This document shows positions 20,206-28,500 of a stretch of 64,000 nt of DNA, piece after piece (the first letter of the stretch is position 1; each line of letters opens with the position of its first letter). The position numbers were made by a program, and so were the translations under genes. The stretch is from Lactobacillus corticis. Its GTDB lineage: Bacteria > Bacillota > Bacilli > Lactobacillales > Lactobacillaceae. The notes under the pieces are model-generated. The model was not told the origin of the DNA, searched no databases, and was given only the letters and a program-made list of their open reading frames with translations. The stretch spans positions 235,762-299,761 of the forward strand of contig NZ_BMAY01000001.1 of the NCBI RefSeq assembly GCF_018327645.1. Reading direction: 5' to 3'.

Positions 20206-20951
20206 GCTCGTTCTTCTTTTTTCTTTCTTTTTGCTTCTTGATAAGCTGCCCGGGCAAACTGCGGCAGCACCATCATCCGCCCAATTCTCGTCGGTTCAGT
20301 CACCAAGCGATAGAGCCATTCGATGTGGGCTTGCTGCATCCATCTGGGAGCCCGCTTTTTCTCCCCAGAAAACACGTCAAACGTGCCGCCAACGCCCATC
20401 ATTAAAGCACCAGTCCCAGCTTCTTTCAAGGCTTTGATCAGCCGTTCTTGTTTGGGTGCACCTGTCCCAATAAATACCAAATCGGGCTGGGCCTTGTGAA
20501 TACGGTTAACTACCACTTCAAATTGATTATCTTTAAAATAGCCGTCTTCGGCTGCCAGTAATTCAGCATGCGGATAATCGCGGCGAATGCGCCGGCCAGC
20601 TTCATGCACTACATGGGGCATGGACCCCAGCAGATACACGCGCAGGTGCTGCTGGTCAGCCAGCTTTAGCAGCCATAAAAACAGGTCATAGCCAGTTACC
20701 CGTTCTGGCAAGGGATGGCCCTGCCAGCGTGAAGCCAAAATAATGCCGGTACCATCTGGCGTGATATAATCAGCATCTTGTTGAATAATTTTTAAATATT
20801 CGGGATTTTCTTGCGCTGCCATGACAATTTCCGGATTGCCGGTCACGACAAAGGTTGGTTCGTGTTCTGCGATCCGTTTAGCAAAAATTTGATGAAATTG
20901 GTCAGTTGTCAAATTATCGAAAGCAACGCCTAATATCTTTACTTTATCCAT
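20202..20951 (-). CDS. tagA: WecG/TagA/CpsF family glycosyltransferase
   Basis: This 249-aa protein belongs to the GT26 family, which adds N-acetylmannosamine to GlcNAc-PP-undecaprenol to make the linkage unit of wall teichoic acid. Supporting features are the N-terminal VTGNPEIVMAAQ, the central YDLFLWLLKLADQQ and the GTGAPKQERLI motif, with normal length. The ribosome binding site is GAGGATGG. It is coupled to the downstream GT4 gene. The divergent tagD supplies CDP-glycerol, which supports a poly(glycerol-phosphate) teichoic acid pathway split among several loci. Confidence 0.88.
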   Translation of the reverse strand: MDKVKILGVAFDNLTTDQFHQIFAKRIAEHEPTFVVTGNPEIVMAAQENPEYLKIIQQDADYITPDGTGIILASRWQGHPLPERVTGYDLFLWLLKLADQQHLRVYLLGSMPHVVHEAGRRIRRDYPHAELLAAEDGYFKDNQFEVVVNRIHKAQPDLVFIGTGAPKQERLIKALKEAGTGALMMGVGGTFDVFSGEKKRAPRWMQQAHIEWLYRLVTEPTRIGRMMVLPQFARAAYQEAKRKKKEERA

Positions 20952-21083
20952 AAATCCATCCTCAAATTGGTATTCTTTTTCTATTTTAGCAAAAACCAGC
21001 CTTTGAGCTGTGGCCAGTTTGAAGTTTTAACATTTCTTCAAATGTGCTATTCTTAATTCGTTAAGAATTTGCGAGGTCCTTTT

Positions 21084-21470
21084 ATGAAAAAAGTTATCAC
21101 ATACGGCACCTTTGATCTGCTGCATTATGGGCATGTCCGGCTATTAAAGCGGGCCAAAGAATTAGGCGATTATTTAATCGTGGCTCTATCAACAGATGAA
21201 TTCAACGAATTTAAAAAGCATAAAGAAGCATATAACAGTTATGCCGAACGCAAGTACATCTTGGAGGCAATCCGCTACGTTGACGAGGTTATCCCCGAAA
21301 ACGACTGGGACCAAAAAATCAGCGATGTCCAAAAATACGACATCGATACCTTCGTCATGGGCGATGATTGGCGGGGCCAATTTGATTTTCTCAAGCCCTA
21401 CTGCCAAGTTGTCTACTTGCCGCGAACTCCTGGGATTTCCACCAGCAAAATAAAATCTGACTTAAAATAA
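21084..21470 (+). CDS. tagD: Glycerol-3-phosphate cytidylyltransferase
   Basis: This 128-aa enzyme makes CDP-glycerol from CTP and glycerol-3-phosphate, the donor for glycerol teichoic acid. The nucleotidyltransferase motif GTFDLLHYGHV and the C-terminal RTPGISTSKIK are textbook for TagD. I chose the ATG at 21084, with GCGAGG before it, over the TTG at 21069. It is divergent from tagA and probably serves the TagF-like protein encoded at 12.5-13.7 kb. A bidirectional terminator follows. Confidence 0.94.
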   Translation: MKKVITYGTFDLLHYGHVRLLKRAKELGDYLIVALSTDEFNEFKKHKEAYNSYAERKYILEAIRYVDEVIPENDWDQKISDVQKYDIDTFVMGDDWRGQFDFLKPYCQVVYLPRTPGISTSKIKSDLK

Positions 21471-21471
21471 A

Positions 21472-21512
21472 AAGTGCTCCAGCTTATCCGTTCGATAAGT
21501 TGGAGCATTTTG
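21472..21512. terminator. Bidirectional terminator between tagD and the GntR gene
   Basis: A long inverted repeat with 18-base arms around CGTTC contains AGTGCTCCAGCTTATC, with A-runs and T-runs on both sides. It ends three bases before the stop of the converging GntR gene. Confidence 0.88.
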
Positions 21513-21514
21513 CT

Positions 21515-22216
21515 TTACTTAGAAAAAGTAAATTCAAAGCGTTCAGCTACATAGCTGGCCCGAGTATATTCAAACGGGGTTCCGTCTGCTAGTTCGGTTA
21601 CCTGGCGCCGCGTGATCAAAGCCTCGCCTTTTTTGCAGTTAAGCAAACGAGCATCATTTTCACTCGCCACAGCTGCCGAAATATATTCAGTCACCTGACC
21701 AATTTCGTATCCGCCCTTTTTTTCTAAAGTCCGGTATAAATGGGCCGAAATATCGTCCTTGGAAAAATCTTTTACCAAGTGGAAGGGAATCGTGACCACT
21801 TCTGAACAAATCGGTACGTCATCGGCATAGCGTATCCGCTCCATCCGCAAGACTTGTTCGCCTTTTTCCATTTGCAGACGTTCCTTCTCAGAAGAAGACG
21901 GCTGACTTACTTGGTAGGATAAAAGCTTGCTGGACGGATCTTGCCCATTAGCCCGAGTAATTTCCGTAAATGACATGACGCCGGACATTTTTTCTTGGAC
22001 CTTTTGACTGGCAACATAAGTCCCGCTTCCCAAGCGGCGCTCCAATATGCCCTCATCTTCCAAAGTCTTGATTGCTTGGCGCAGAGTCATTCGCGAGACT
22101 CCAAACTTCTTGGCCAGTTGACGTTCAGCCGGAATCCGGTCGCCCACATGATAAACGCGACGTTCAATATCATGCTTGATTGAGTTATGGATTCTGATAT
22201 ACATCGGCTCTTCCAT
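21515..22216 (-). CDS. GntR/HutC-family regulator, NagR (YvoA)-like
   Basis: This 233-aa protein has an N-terminal winged helix (about residues 5-70, with RIPAERQLAKKFGVSRMTLR) and a C-terminal UTRA effector domain ending in PFEYTRASYVAERFEF. The arrangement and wording resemble NagR/YvoA, the GlcNAc-responsive repressor of Bacillus. I chose the ATG at 22216 because GGAGG lies between it and the upstream GTG. The promoter carries a half-site ATTGGTCTA, like NagR/DasR boxes, suggesting autoregulation. No nag genes lie in the window; the effector is inferred. Confidence 0.82.
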   Translation of the reverse strand: MEEPMYIRIHNSIKHDIERRVYHVGDRIPAERQLAKKFGVSRMTLRQAIKTLEDEGILERRLGSGTYVASQKVQEKMSGVMSFTEITRANGQDPSSKLLSYQVSQPSSSEKERLQMEKGEQVLRMERIRYADDVPICSEVVTIPFHLVKDFSKDDISAHLYRTLEKKGGYEIGQVTEYISAAVASENDARLLNCKKGEALITRRQVTELADGTPFEYTRASYVAERFEFTFSK

Positions 22217-22248
22217 AATTGGCACCTCCACTGTGTGAAACTATCTCC

Positions 22249-22276
22249 ATTATAATTCAGATTGGTCTATATTTCA
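22249..22276 (-). promoter_or_regulatory. Promoter of the GntR gene with a NagR-box-like half-site
   Basis: On the minus strand a perfect TATAAT (22249-22254) lies about 35 bases before the ATG. On the plus strand, ATTGGTCTATATTTCA (22261-22276) matches the left half of the palindromic ATTGGTCTAGACCAAT-type box. It lies where the -35/spacer region would be. The right half is poor. Confidence 0.45.
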
Positions 22277-22298
22277 CTGAAAAAGGGTAAAAACTTTT

Positions 22299-23408
22299 CT
22301 AGCGCTTTTTAGCTGTCCACTTAATCCCAAAAATATTCACATTCAACGCTTTGGTACATTCGACTTCCAATTCATCCCGGTCGCTAGCCATAATACTGGT
22401 CCGGAGAACTGCCTCATCCCGCACCGTCAAAAGATCATTATTGCTGTTCAAAATCAAATTGCTGCCCTTAACCCGACTGTGGTCCAAGACTGCCAAGTAA
22501 TAATCTGCCTGACCATCGCTAGCAAAACTGGTCCTCAGCAAATCTGCTTCGCTTTCTCCTTGGAATTCGGCATGGGCGTAGACGCTGCAGCCGGTCATGG
22601 TAATTTTGGCTTGTTGATCAGCTATTAACTCTTGCGTTTCTGTATTTTGCCAAATGCTGCGACTTTCCTGACTCAAGGCGGCCGTGCCGGCTATTTGACA
22701 AGAAACGACATTAGCATAGGTTTCGCCGCTGATAAAAAAGGCATCGCTGGCCTTGCTAGTGATCCGGGTTTGCAAAAGATTTTCCCATACCCGACCAGCG
22801 GTAGTTAATTGCTCAACCTGACTATTATTAATGTCTAGTTCAATATCGCAATCAGGATAAGCAAATAGCCGTCCCGCAATCTGCGAATTGTTAATGATGG
22901 CGGTCCCTTGACCATGAATCCCGATGCTTGGCAGCAAACCAGCTTTAGGGTTAACTACTTGCGTATCATTCATTTCCAAGCGAAAGTCTGCCGTATCATT
23001 AACCTCGATTTTGCCAAAAAGCTTGACCGAATATAATTCTACGGTACTCTTGCCATCAATTACCAAAGCCCCTTGATGATCATGCGGCCCGCGGATAATC
23101 GTACTGCGCAGCGACAAGTAGCTATCAGCCGTCGCCGGCAATTGCAGGTTGGGTTCTGCCTTCACCGTGTTTAGCGTCAAATTGTCCAAGTTGACATAAC
23201 GACTGTCCGCTGACAATTTAAGCGACCCCAAAAGCACCGTTTCTTCTGGTGCATTTCCGGTTCCCTTAATCGTTACATCGGCAAGATTTAAATCATTAGG
23301 CACTTCATAGTAGCCCGGTGTCAACAACAGCAAGTCATCGCCTCGGAGATCCTTCAACGCCTGTCTCCAGGTAAGCGCATGGCTGCCGACTTTAACGATT
23401 CTTGGCAT
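22299..23408 (-). CDS. Right-handed parallel beta-helix-like protein of unknown function
   Basis: This 369-aa protein shows repeated short beta-strand turns typical of pectate-lyase-like beta-helices. Asn- and Ser-containing strands recur about every 20-25 residues, as in VTIKGTGNAPEETVLLGSL, and the N-terminal pattern (WRQALKDLRGDDLLLLTPGYYEV) resembles a capping region. No signal peptide, membrane segment or anchor is present, so it is probably cytosolic, unlike most such proteins. I see no recognisable catalytic residues. AGGAAGAGG precedes the ATG. It sits alone between the GntR gene and tRNA genes. Fold is inferred; function unknown. Confidence 0.65.
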   Translation of the reverse strand: MPRIVKVGSHALTWRQALKDLRGDDLLLLTPGYYEVPNDLNLADVTIKGTGNAPEETVLLGSLKLSADSRYVNLDNLTLNTVKAEPNLQLPATADSYLSLRSTIIRGPHDHQGALVIDGKSTVELYSVKLFGKIEVNDTADFRLEMNDTQVVNPKAGLLPSIGIHGQGTAIINNSQIAGRLFAYPDCDIELDINNSQVEQLTTAGRVWENLLQTRITSKASDAFFISGETYANVVSCQIAGTAALSQESRSIWQNTETQELIADQQAKITMTGCSVYAHAEFQGESEADLLRTSFASDGQADYYLAVLDHSRVKGSNLILNSNNDLLTVRDEAVLRTSIMASDRDELEVECTKALNVNIFGIKWTAKKR

Positions 23409-23508
23409 AGCCTCTTCCTTCCTAATAAAAACTAGTATCTATTCTAACCGATTCCCCAGCAAAAGCCTAAAATTTGCTTTCTAATGCAAAATAAACTTTT
23501 AGAATAAA

Positions 23509-23540
23509 AAAAGAAACGCCTTCGATCGAAGACGTCTTTT
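23509..23540 (-). terminator. Terminator after the tRNA-Tyr/tRNA-Gln pair
   Basis: On the minus strand, AGACGTCTTCGATCGAAGGC pairs imperfectly with its own 3' half and is followed by CGTTTCTTTTTTT. Confidence 0.75.
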
Positions 23541-23565
23541 TCGGGTTGGGTGTTCGTAAGAACAA

Positions 23566-23637
23566 TTGGGTTAGCTGGATTCGAACCAGCGCATGATGGT
23601 ACCAAAAACCATTGCCTTACCACTTGGCTATAACCCA
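23566..23637 (-). tRNA. tRNA-Gln (anticodon TTG), first copy
   Basis: 72 nt. Acceptor TGGGTTA/TAACCCA, anticodon stem ATGGT/ACCAT with loop TTTTGGT (anticodon TTG), T arm GCTGG-TTCGAAT-CCAGC. Identical to the copy at 45996-46067. In this organism class, Gln-tRNA(Gln) is made through GatCAB, encoded at the left edge of the window. Confidence 0.94.
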
Positions 23638-23642
23638 ATCAA

Positions 23643-23724
23643 TGGAGGAGGGTGGATTCGAACCGCCGAACTCAGAGAGAACGGTTTTACAGACCGTCGC
23701 GTTTAGCCACTTCGCTACTCCTCC
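23643..23724 (-). tRNA. tRNA-Tyr (anticodon GTA)
   Basis: 82 nt, type II with a long variable arm. Acceptor GGAGGAG/CTCCTCC, anticodon stem ACGGT/ACCGT with loop CTGTAAA (anticodon GTA). It lies five bases upstream of tRNA-Gln on the same strand, so the two are one transcript. Confidence 0.95.
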
Positions 23725-23898
23725 GTTGCACTCTTAATATATTAACGAAAGGGACAAGAAAAAGCAAGCATATTTTTCAATAAAGCCTAAAAACTTTGTG
23801 TAAAAAATTACAAGCTAATTGCTAGTAAGCGGATTAATTTTATGGTAATATTTACCTTGTAAAAAATAATATTTGTAATTTTATGGAGGAATTACCAT

Positions 23899-24264
23899 AT
23901 GAAGAAATTAAGCGCAACTAAGTTAACCAAGGAACAACAAGAATTTTTCACTAGCCACTTGGCATATTTGGCAACTGTTGACAAGGACGGCAACCCACAA
24001 GTTGGTCCTAAGGCATCAATGACTGTTTTGGATGACGGCCACCTGCAATACCTTGAAAAGACGCAAGCTCACGCATACGAAAACTTGAAGAACGGTTCAA
24101 AGGCTGCTGTTGTTGTTGCTGACGTTCCTACCCACACTAACGTACGGGTAGTTGGTACTGCTCACGTTCATGAAGATGACGACTACCGTGCAAAGGTTTT
24201 GGAAGGCTCAGGCTTCCCTAACGCATACGTAGTAGTAATCGACATCGAAGAAATCTACGAATAA
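23899..24264 (+). CDS. Pyridoxamine 5'-phosphate oxidase-fold (PPOX class) protein
   Basis: This 121-aa protein has the split-barrel flavin-binding pattern: N-terminal LATVDKDGNPQVGPK, then LQYLEKTQAHAYENLKNGSKAAVVV. It probably binds FMN or a related cofactor as a dimer; the substrate is unknown. The gene has a strong GGAGG ribosome binding site and the restricted codon set of highly expressed lactobacillus genes. It is monocistronic, with a terminator after it. Between 23725 and 23898 there is an AT-rich promoter region with a GGTAA-TAT-TTACC inverted repeat that could be an operator. Confidence 0.82.
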   Translation: MKKLSATKLTKEQQEFFTSHLAYLATVDKDGNPQVGPKASMTVLDDGHLQYLEKTQAHAYENLKNGSKAAVVVADVPTHTNVRVVGTAHVHEDDDYRAKVLEGSGFPNAYVVVIDIEEIYE

Positions 24265-24283
24265 AAAATTAAACAAGTAAACT

Positions 24284-24319
24284 AAAAGGACCGGATACCA
24301 ATAGGTGTCTGGTCCTTTT
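24284..24319. terminator. Bidirectional terminator between PPOX and aminotransferase genes
   Basis: The arms AAAAGGACCGGATACC and GGTGTCTGGTCCTTTT (loop AATA) are flanked by A- and T-rich tracts. Confidence 0.88.
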
Positions 24320-24322
24320 TAC

Positions 24323-25489
24323 TTATTTAGTCTGCAAGTAAGCCCGCAGCCGCTTCACGCCTTCTTCAATTTGAGCAACGCTAACAGCGTAAGAGAAACG
24401 CAGATAGCCGGCTCCGCCCTTGGCGAAAAACGACCCGGCCGTAACGGCAACTTTAGCTTGTTCAGCTAGTTCATAAATCAATTTGGTATCATCCTGCTCT
24501 AGACCGGCGGGAATTTTGGCAAAGATGTAGAAAGCTCCTTCAGGTTTAACGCAGTCAAAGCCCAGTTTGGTTAATTCCTGATACAAATAGTCTCGGCGCT
24601 TTTTGAACTCTGCTTTCATTGGCACGGCATCATCCTGACCATGGGCAAAGGCTTCTTGCGCTGCATCCTGCATCGGTGTTGGTTCACTAGTCGTGATCAT
24701 TTGATGCAGCTTTAAAACTTGATGAGCAACTTCTTTTGGCGCACAAACCACCCCAATACGGTAACCCGTCATCGCCCAAGACTTAGACACCCCGGTCAGC
24801 AAGATGACCTGGTCACGCAAAGATTTGACCATTGAGGTGTGGGGATGCTCATACGACAATTCACTATAAATTTCATCGCACAAGGCAAAGATCGGTTTGT
24901 CCCGAATTACGTCAGCCAGTTGGTCAAGTTCTTCCTGGCTATAACAAACCCCGGTTGGATTATTAGGATAATTCAAAACCACCGCCCGAACGCGCTCGCC
25001 GTATTCATCAAGCACTCCTTGCAGAGCTTGGGGCGTTAATTTAAAGCCAGTTTTTGACGTATCAAGCTGCACTACTTCTGCTCCCAGCATCTTAGCATCC
25101 GAAATATATAAAGGAAAGGCTGGCGTTGGCACCACCACGACGTCGCCAGGATTCAAAATAGCCAGCAAAGCATCATAAATCCCTTCAGTTACGCCATTTG
25201 TAACCACAACTTCATCAGGAGCATAGTGCTGGTCATAGCGTTGTGCCAAAAAATCACTAGCTGCCTGGCGCAAGCCCAAAGTCCCGGCACTTGGTGCATA
25301 GTGGGAATGGTTCTGCGCAATCGCATTTTTAGCTGCCGTCTTGATATGATCAGGAGTATTAAAATCTGGCTCTCCAATCGTAAAACTAACAATTCCGGGT
25401 ATTTTAGCCGCATAAGCTGAGAACGAAAGAATGGCACCATCTTTTTGTTCTACTAGGCCTTTGCGCATGTATTTGGTCATCTCAACCAT
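24323..25489 (-). CDS. Class I/II pyridoxal phosphate aminotransferase
   Basis: This 388-aa fold-type I aminotransferase has the PLP-binding Lys in LTGVSKSWAMTGYRIG, the conserved NYPNNPTG region and a C-terminal Arg in GYLRFSYA. It resembles the PatA/AspC/aromatic aminotransferase group and should exchange an amino group between an amino acid and 2-oxoglutarate. Substrate cannot be fixed from sequence. I use the ATG at 25489, directly after AGGAGG, rather than the upstream start at 25516. It stands alone, converging on the PPOX gene. Confidence 0.87.
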   Translation of the reverse strand: MVEMTKYMRKGLVEQKDGAILSFSAYAAKIPGIVSFTIGEPDFNTPDHIKTAAKNAIAQNHSHYAPSAGTLGLRQAASDFLAQRYDQHYAPDEVVVTNGVTEGIYDALLAILNPGDVVVVPTPAFPLYISDAKMLGAEVVQLDTSKTGFKLTPQALQGVLDEYGERVRAVVLNYPNNPTGVCYSQEELDQLADVIRDKPIFALCDEIYSELSYEHPHTSMVKSLRDQVILLTGVSKSWAMTGYRIGVVCAPKEVAHQVLKLHQMITTSEPTPMQDAAQEAFAHGQDDAVPMKAEFKKRRDYLYQELTKLGFDCVKPEGAFYIFAKIPAGLEQDDTKLIYELAEQAKVAVTAGSFFAKGGAGYLRFSYAVSVAQIEEGVKRLRAYLQTK

Positions 25490-25558
25490 AGTATTCCTCC
25501 TGCCTCTCTGCGTCATTTTTAACCATTATATAATAATCTATTGAAGAAATCATTAAAA

Positions 25559-25591
25559 AAAGGCCATCAAGCTTAAAGCTTGGTGGTCTTT
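25559..25591 (-). terminator. Terminator of the giant MucBP adhesin locus
   Basis: On the minus strand, AAAGACCACCAAGCTT pairs with AAGCTTGATGGCCTTT (minor mismatch) and is followed by Ts, eight bases past the adhesin stop. Confidence 0.87.
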
Positions 25592-25598
25592 AATTTTA

Positions 25599-28500
25599 TT
25601 ATCTGCGCTTACGTCTGCGTTCAAAGCCAATTCCTAGCAGTCCTAATAGCATGCTTAAAATACCTACTGAAGCAGCAGCATTATTTTCACCAGTTTGCGG
25701 CAATTCATTTTGCCCCTCGCTTTGGCTTGGCTGTTTGCTTGTGCTTGTGGCATTAGCACGTCCATTGTCCTTTGGTTGAGGTTTAGCTGGCTGCTTTGGT
25801 GTCGGTGCTGGCTTGGCTGGCTTGATAGCACTGTAAGTTACATCAATAATTTCATTTTCAGCATCACTAGTTACCTTTTCGGCTTTAACGACCTTGATGC
25901 TTGCCTGGTAGCCTGAAATCGTTGGCACAATTATGCTTGCCCATTGACTATTTTCACTGGTCCAAGCAGTGTAGGTGTCTTCCTTGGTTACCAAGTCAGT
26001 CGTCTTAGTCCGCGTAAAGACTACGGTCTGCTTGATTTCCTTGACACTGCCATTAGGTTGGTGCAGGCGAATTGTCCGCGTGATTGTCTTAGTCTCTTGG
26101 GCACTTTCCGTCTTATGCGTCAAATTGAAGCTTACAGTCTGGTCTACACCTGCATCAGTATCAAACTTAGTTGGCAAGCTGCCAGCTTCCACCTTGTAGC
26201 CTAAGCTTTCAAGGTAGGCAATCAGCTTTTGCCGAGCTTGACTTGCTTCAGCTGGAATTGTACCGTTGCTAGTTCCCGTGAAACTGGTCGTAATGCCGGA
26301 TTTAGTTAAATCAACGCTTTGACCAGTTGTTTCATCCGTTGCTATGAACTTCAAGTTTTGCGCTTGAGCAGTATAACCCACGTTGACTGTTTGATCTTCC
26401 ATCTCTGGCGTTACTTCTTGGCCATTTACTTCGTTTTGACTAGCGGTGTAACCAGGAATTGCCGGAACATCATAAGCATCCCAACGAGAATTTTCACTGG
26501 TCCAAGCAGTATATGCACTTTCCTTAGTTACCAGATCAGTCGTCTTAGTCCGCGTAAATTTAACCGGTTGAGTGATGGTCTTAGTTCTGCCATCTGGACT
26601 CGTGATCTTGATCGTCCGCGTGATTGTCTTAGTTTCTTGTGCGCTTTCAGTCTTATGCGTCAAATTGAAGCTTAAAGTCTGGTCAACCGCCGTATCAGTA
26701 TCAAACTTGCTTGGCAAGCTGCCGGCTTCCACCTTGTAGCCTAAGCTTTCAAGATAGTCAATCAGCTTTTGCCGAGCCTGACTTGCTTCGGCTGGAATCG
26801 TACCGTTGCTGTTTCCTGCAAAACTGGTCGTAATGCCGGACTTAGTCAAATCAATCGTTTGGCCAGTTGTTTGATCAGTTGCTATAAACTTCAAGTTTTG
26901 TGCTTGTGCAGCATAGTCAATGTCAATAGTTTGATCTTCCATCTCTGGCGTTACTTCTTGACCATTTACTTCGTTTTGACTAGCGGTGTAACCAGGAATC
27001 GTTGGAACATTGACACTTGTCCATTGACTGTTGCCACTAGTCCATTCAGTATACGTACTTTCCTTGGTTACCAGATCAGTGGTCTTGGTCCGCGTAAACT
27101 TAACAGGTTGAGTGATGGTCTTAGTTCTGCCATCCGGATCAGTAACATTGATCGTCCGCGTGATTGTCTTAGTCTCTTGCGCGCTTTCCGTCTTATGCGT
27201 CAAATTGAAGCTTACAGTCTGGTCAACTGCCGTATCAGTATCAAACTTACTTGGCAAGCTGCCGGCTTCCACCTTGTAGCCTAAGCTTTCAAGATAGTCA
27301 ATCAGCTTTTGCCGAGCTTGACTGGCTTCAGCTGGAATTACACCGTTGCTGTTTCCTGCAAAACTGGTCGTAATGCCGGACTTAGTCAAATCAATCGTTT
27401 GACCAGTTGTTTCATCCGTTGCTATGAACTTCAAGTTTTGCGTTTGAGCAGCATAGTCAATGTCAATAGTTTGATCTTCCATCTCTGGCGCTACTTCTTG
27501 GCCATTTACCACGTTTTGACTAGCCTTATATCCAGGAATTACCGGAACATCGTAAACATCCCAAAGGGCATTTTCACTAGTCCACGCACTATAAGTTACC
27601 TCACCAGTTACGGCATTAACTATCGCATTGCGCGTATATTTAACAGTTTGCGTAATCGCCTTAGTGGTCCCATCCGGATCAGTAACATTGATTGTCCGCG
27701 TGATTACTCTGTTCAAGTCACTTTCGCCGACGCCTTCAGGATAATTTTGCTTAGTCCCTGAAATCTTATCAACACTAGTCTTTGGATCATCTGCCGATAC
27801 CGGAATTATCCGAGCCTTAACCGTTACCTTGACTGTTTGATCAGTCTTGTCGTCATGATCATAAGTCGTTGGAATCGTGCTAGTTGAAACTATATCGTAG
27901 CCCAAGCCTTCGTAGTAGGCAGTCAGGTCCTTCAAGTTATCACTCAGTTTGGTTCCAACACTGCTGTCAGAATCGCCAGTGAAATTGGTGGTAATTCCGC
28001 TGCCATTGGCGTTGAGGGTGTTGCCATCAGCATCTTTAACCACGATAGCCAATTTTTGGGTATTCGGTGTATACGTGATCGCAACCGTGCTGTTGCTGTC
28101 AGAAGCAGCGACACTCTTAGCATCAACTGAACTTTGACTTGGAGTGTAGCCTGCAACTGCTTCTGGTGTGTACTTATCCCAGATATTATCTCCACTAGTC
28201 CATTCAGAGTAGCTGACTTCGCCAGTTACCGCATCGACCGTTGCCGTTCTAGCGTAATTTACCGGCTGCGTTACCGTCTCCGTTGTTCCATCTGGATAAG
28301 TAATCGTAATTGTCCGAGTAATCGTCTTGTTCAAGTCGCTTGCGCTTACTCCTGATGGGTAGTTTACCTTTGTCCCATCAATTGGATCACTTGTGGTCTT
28401 CGGATTATCAGCTGTCACAGTTACGGTCTTATGCTTCAAAACTAAGTTAATGACTTGATCAACCGCATCATCAGTATCATATTTTTCAGGAACGCTGCCA

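Noticed and set aside
25941..27560. CRISPR-like regular repeats
   Set aside because: The units are 540 bp, coding and in frame, with no short repeat-spacer pattern.
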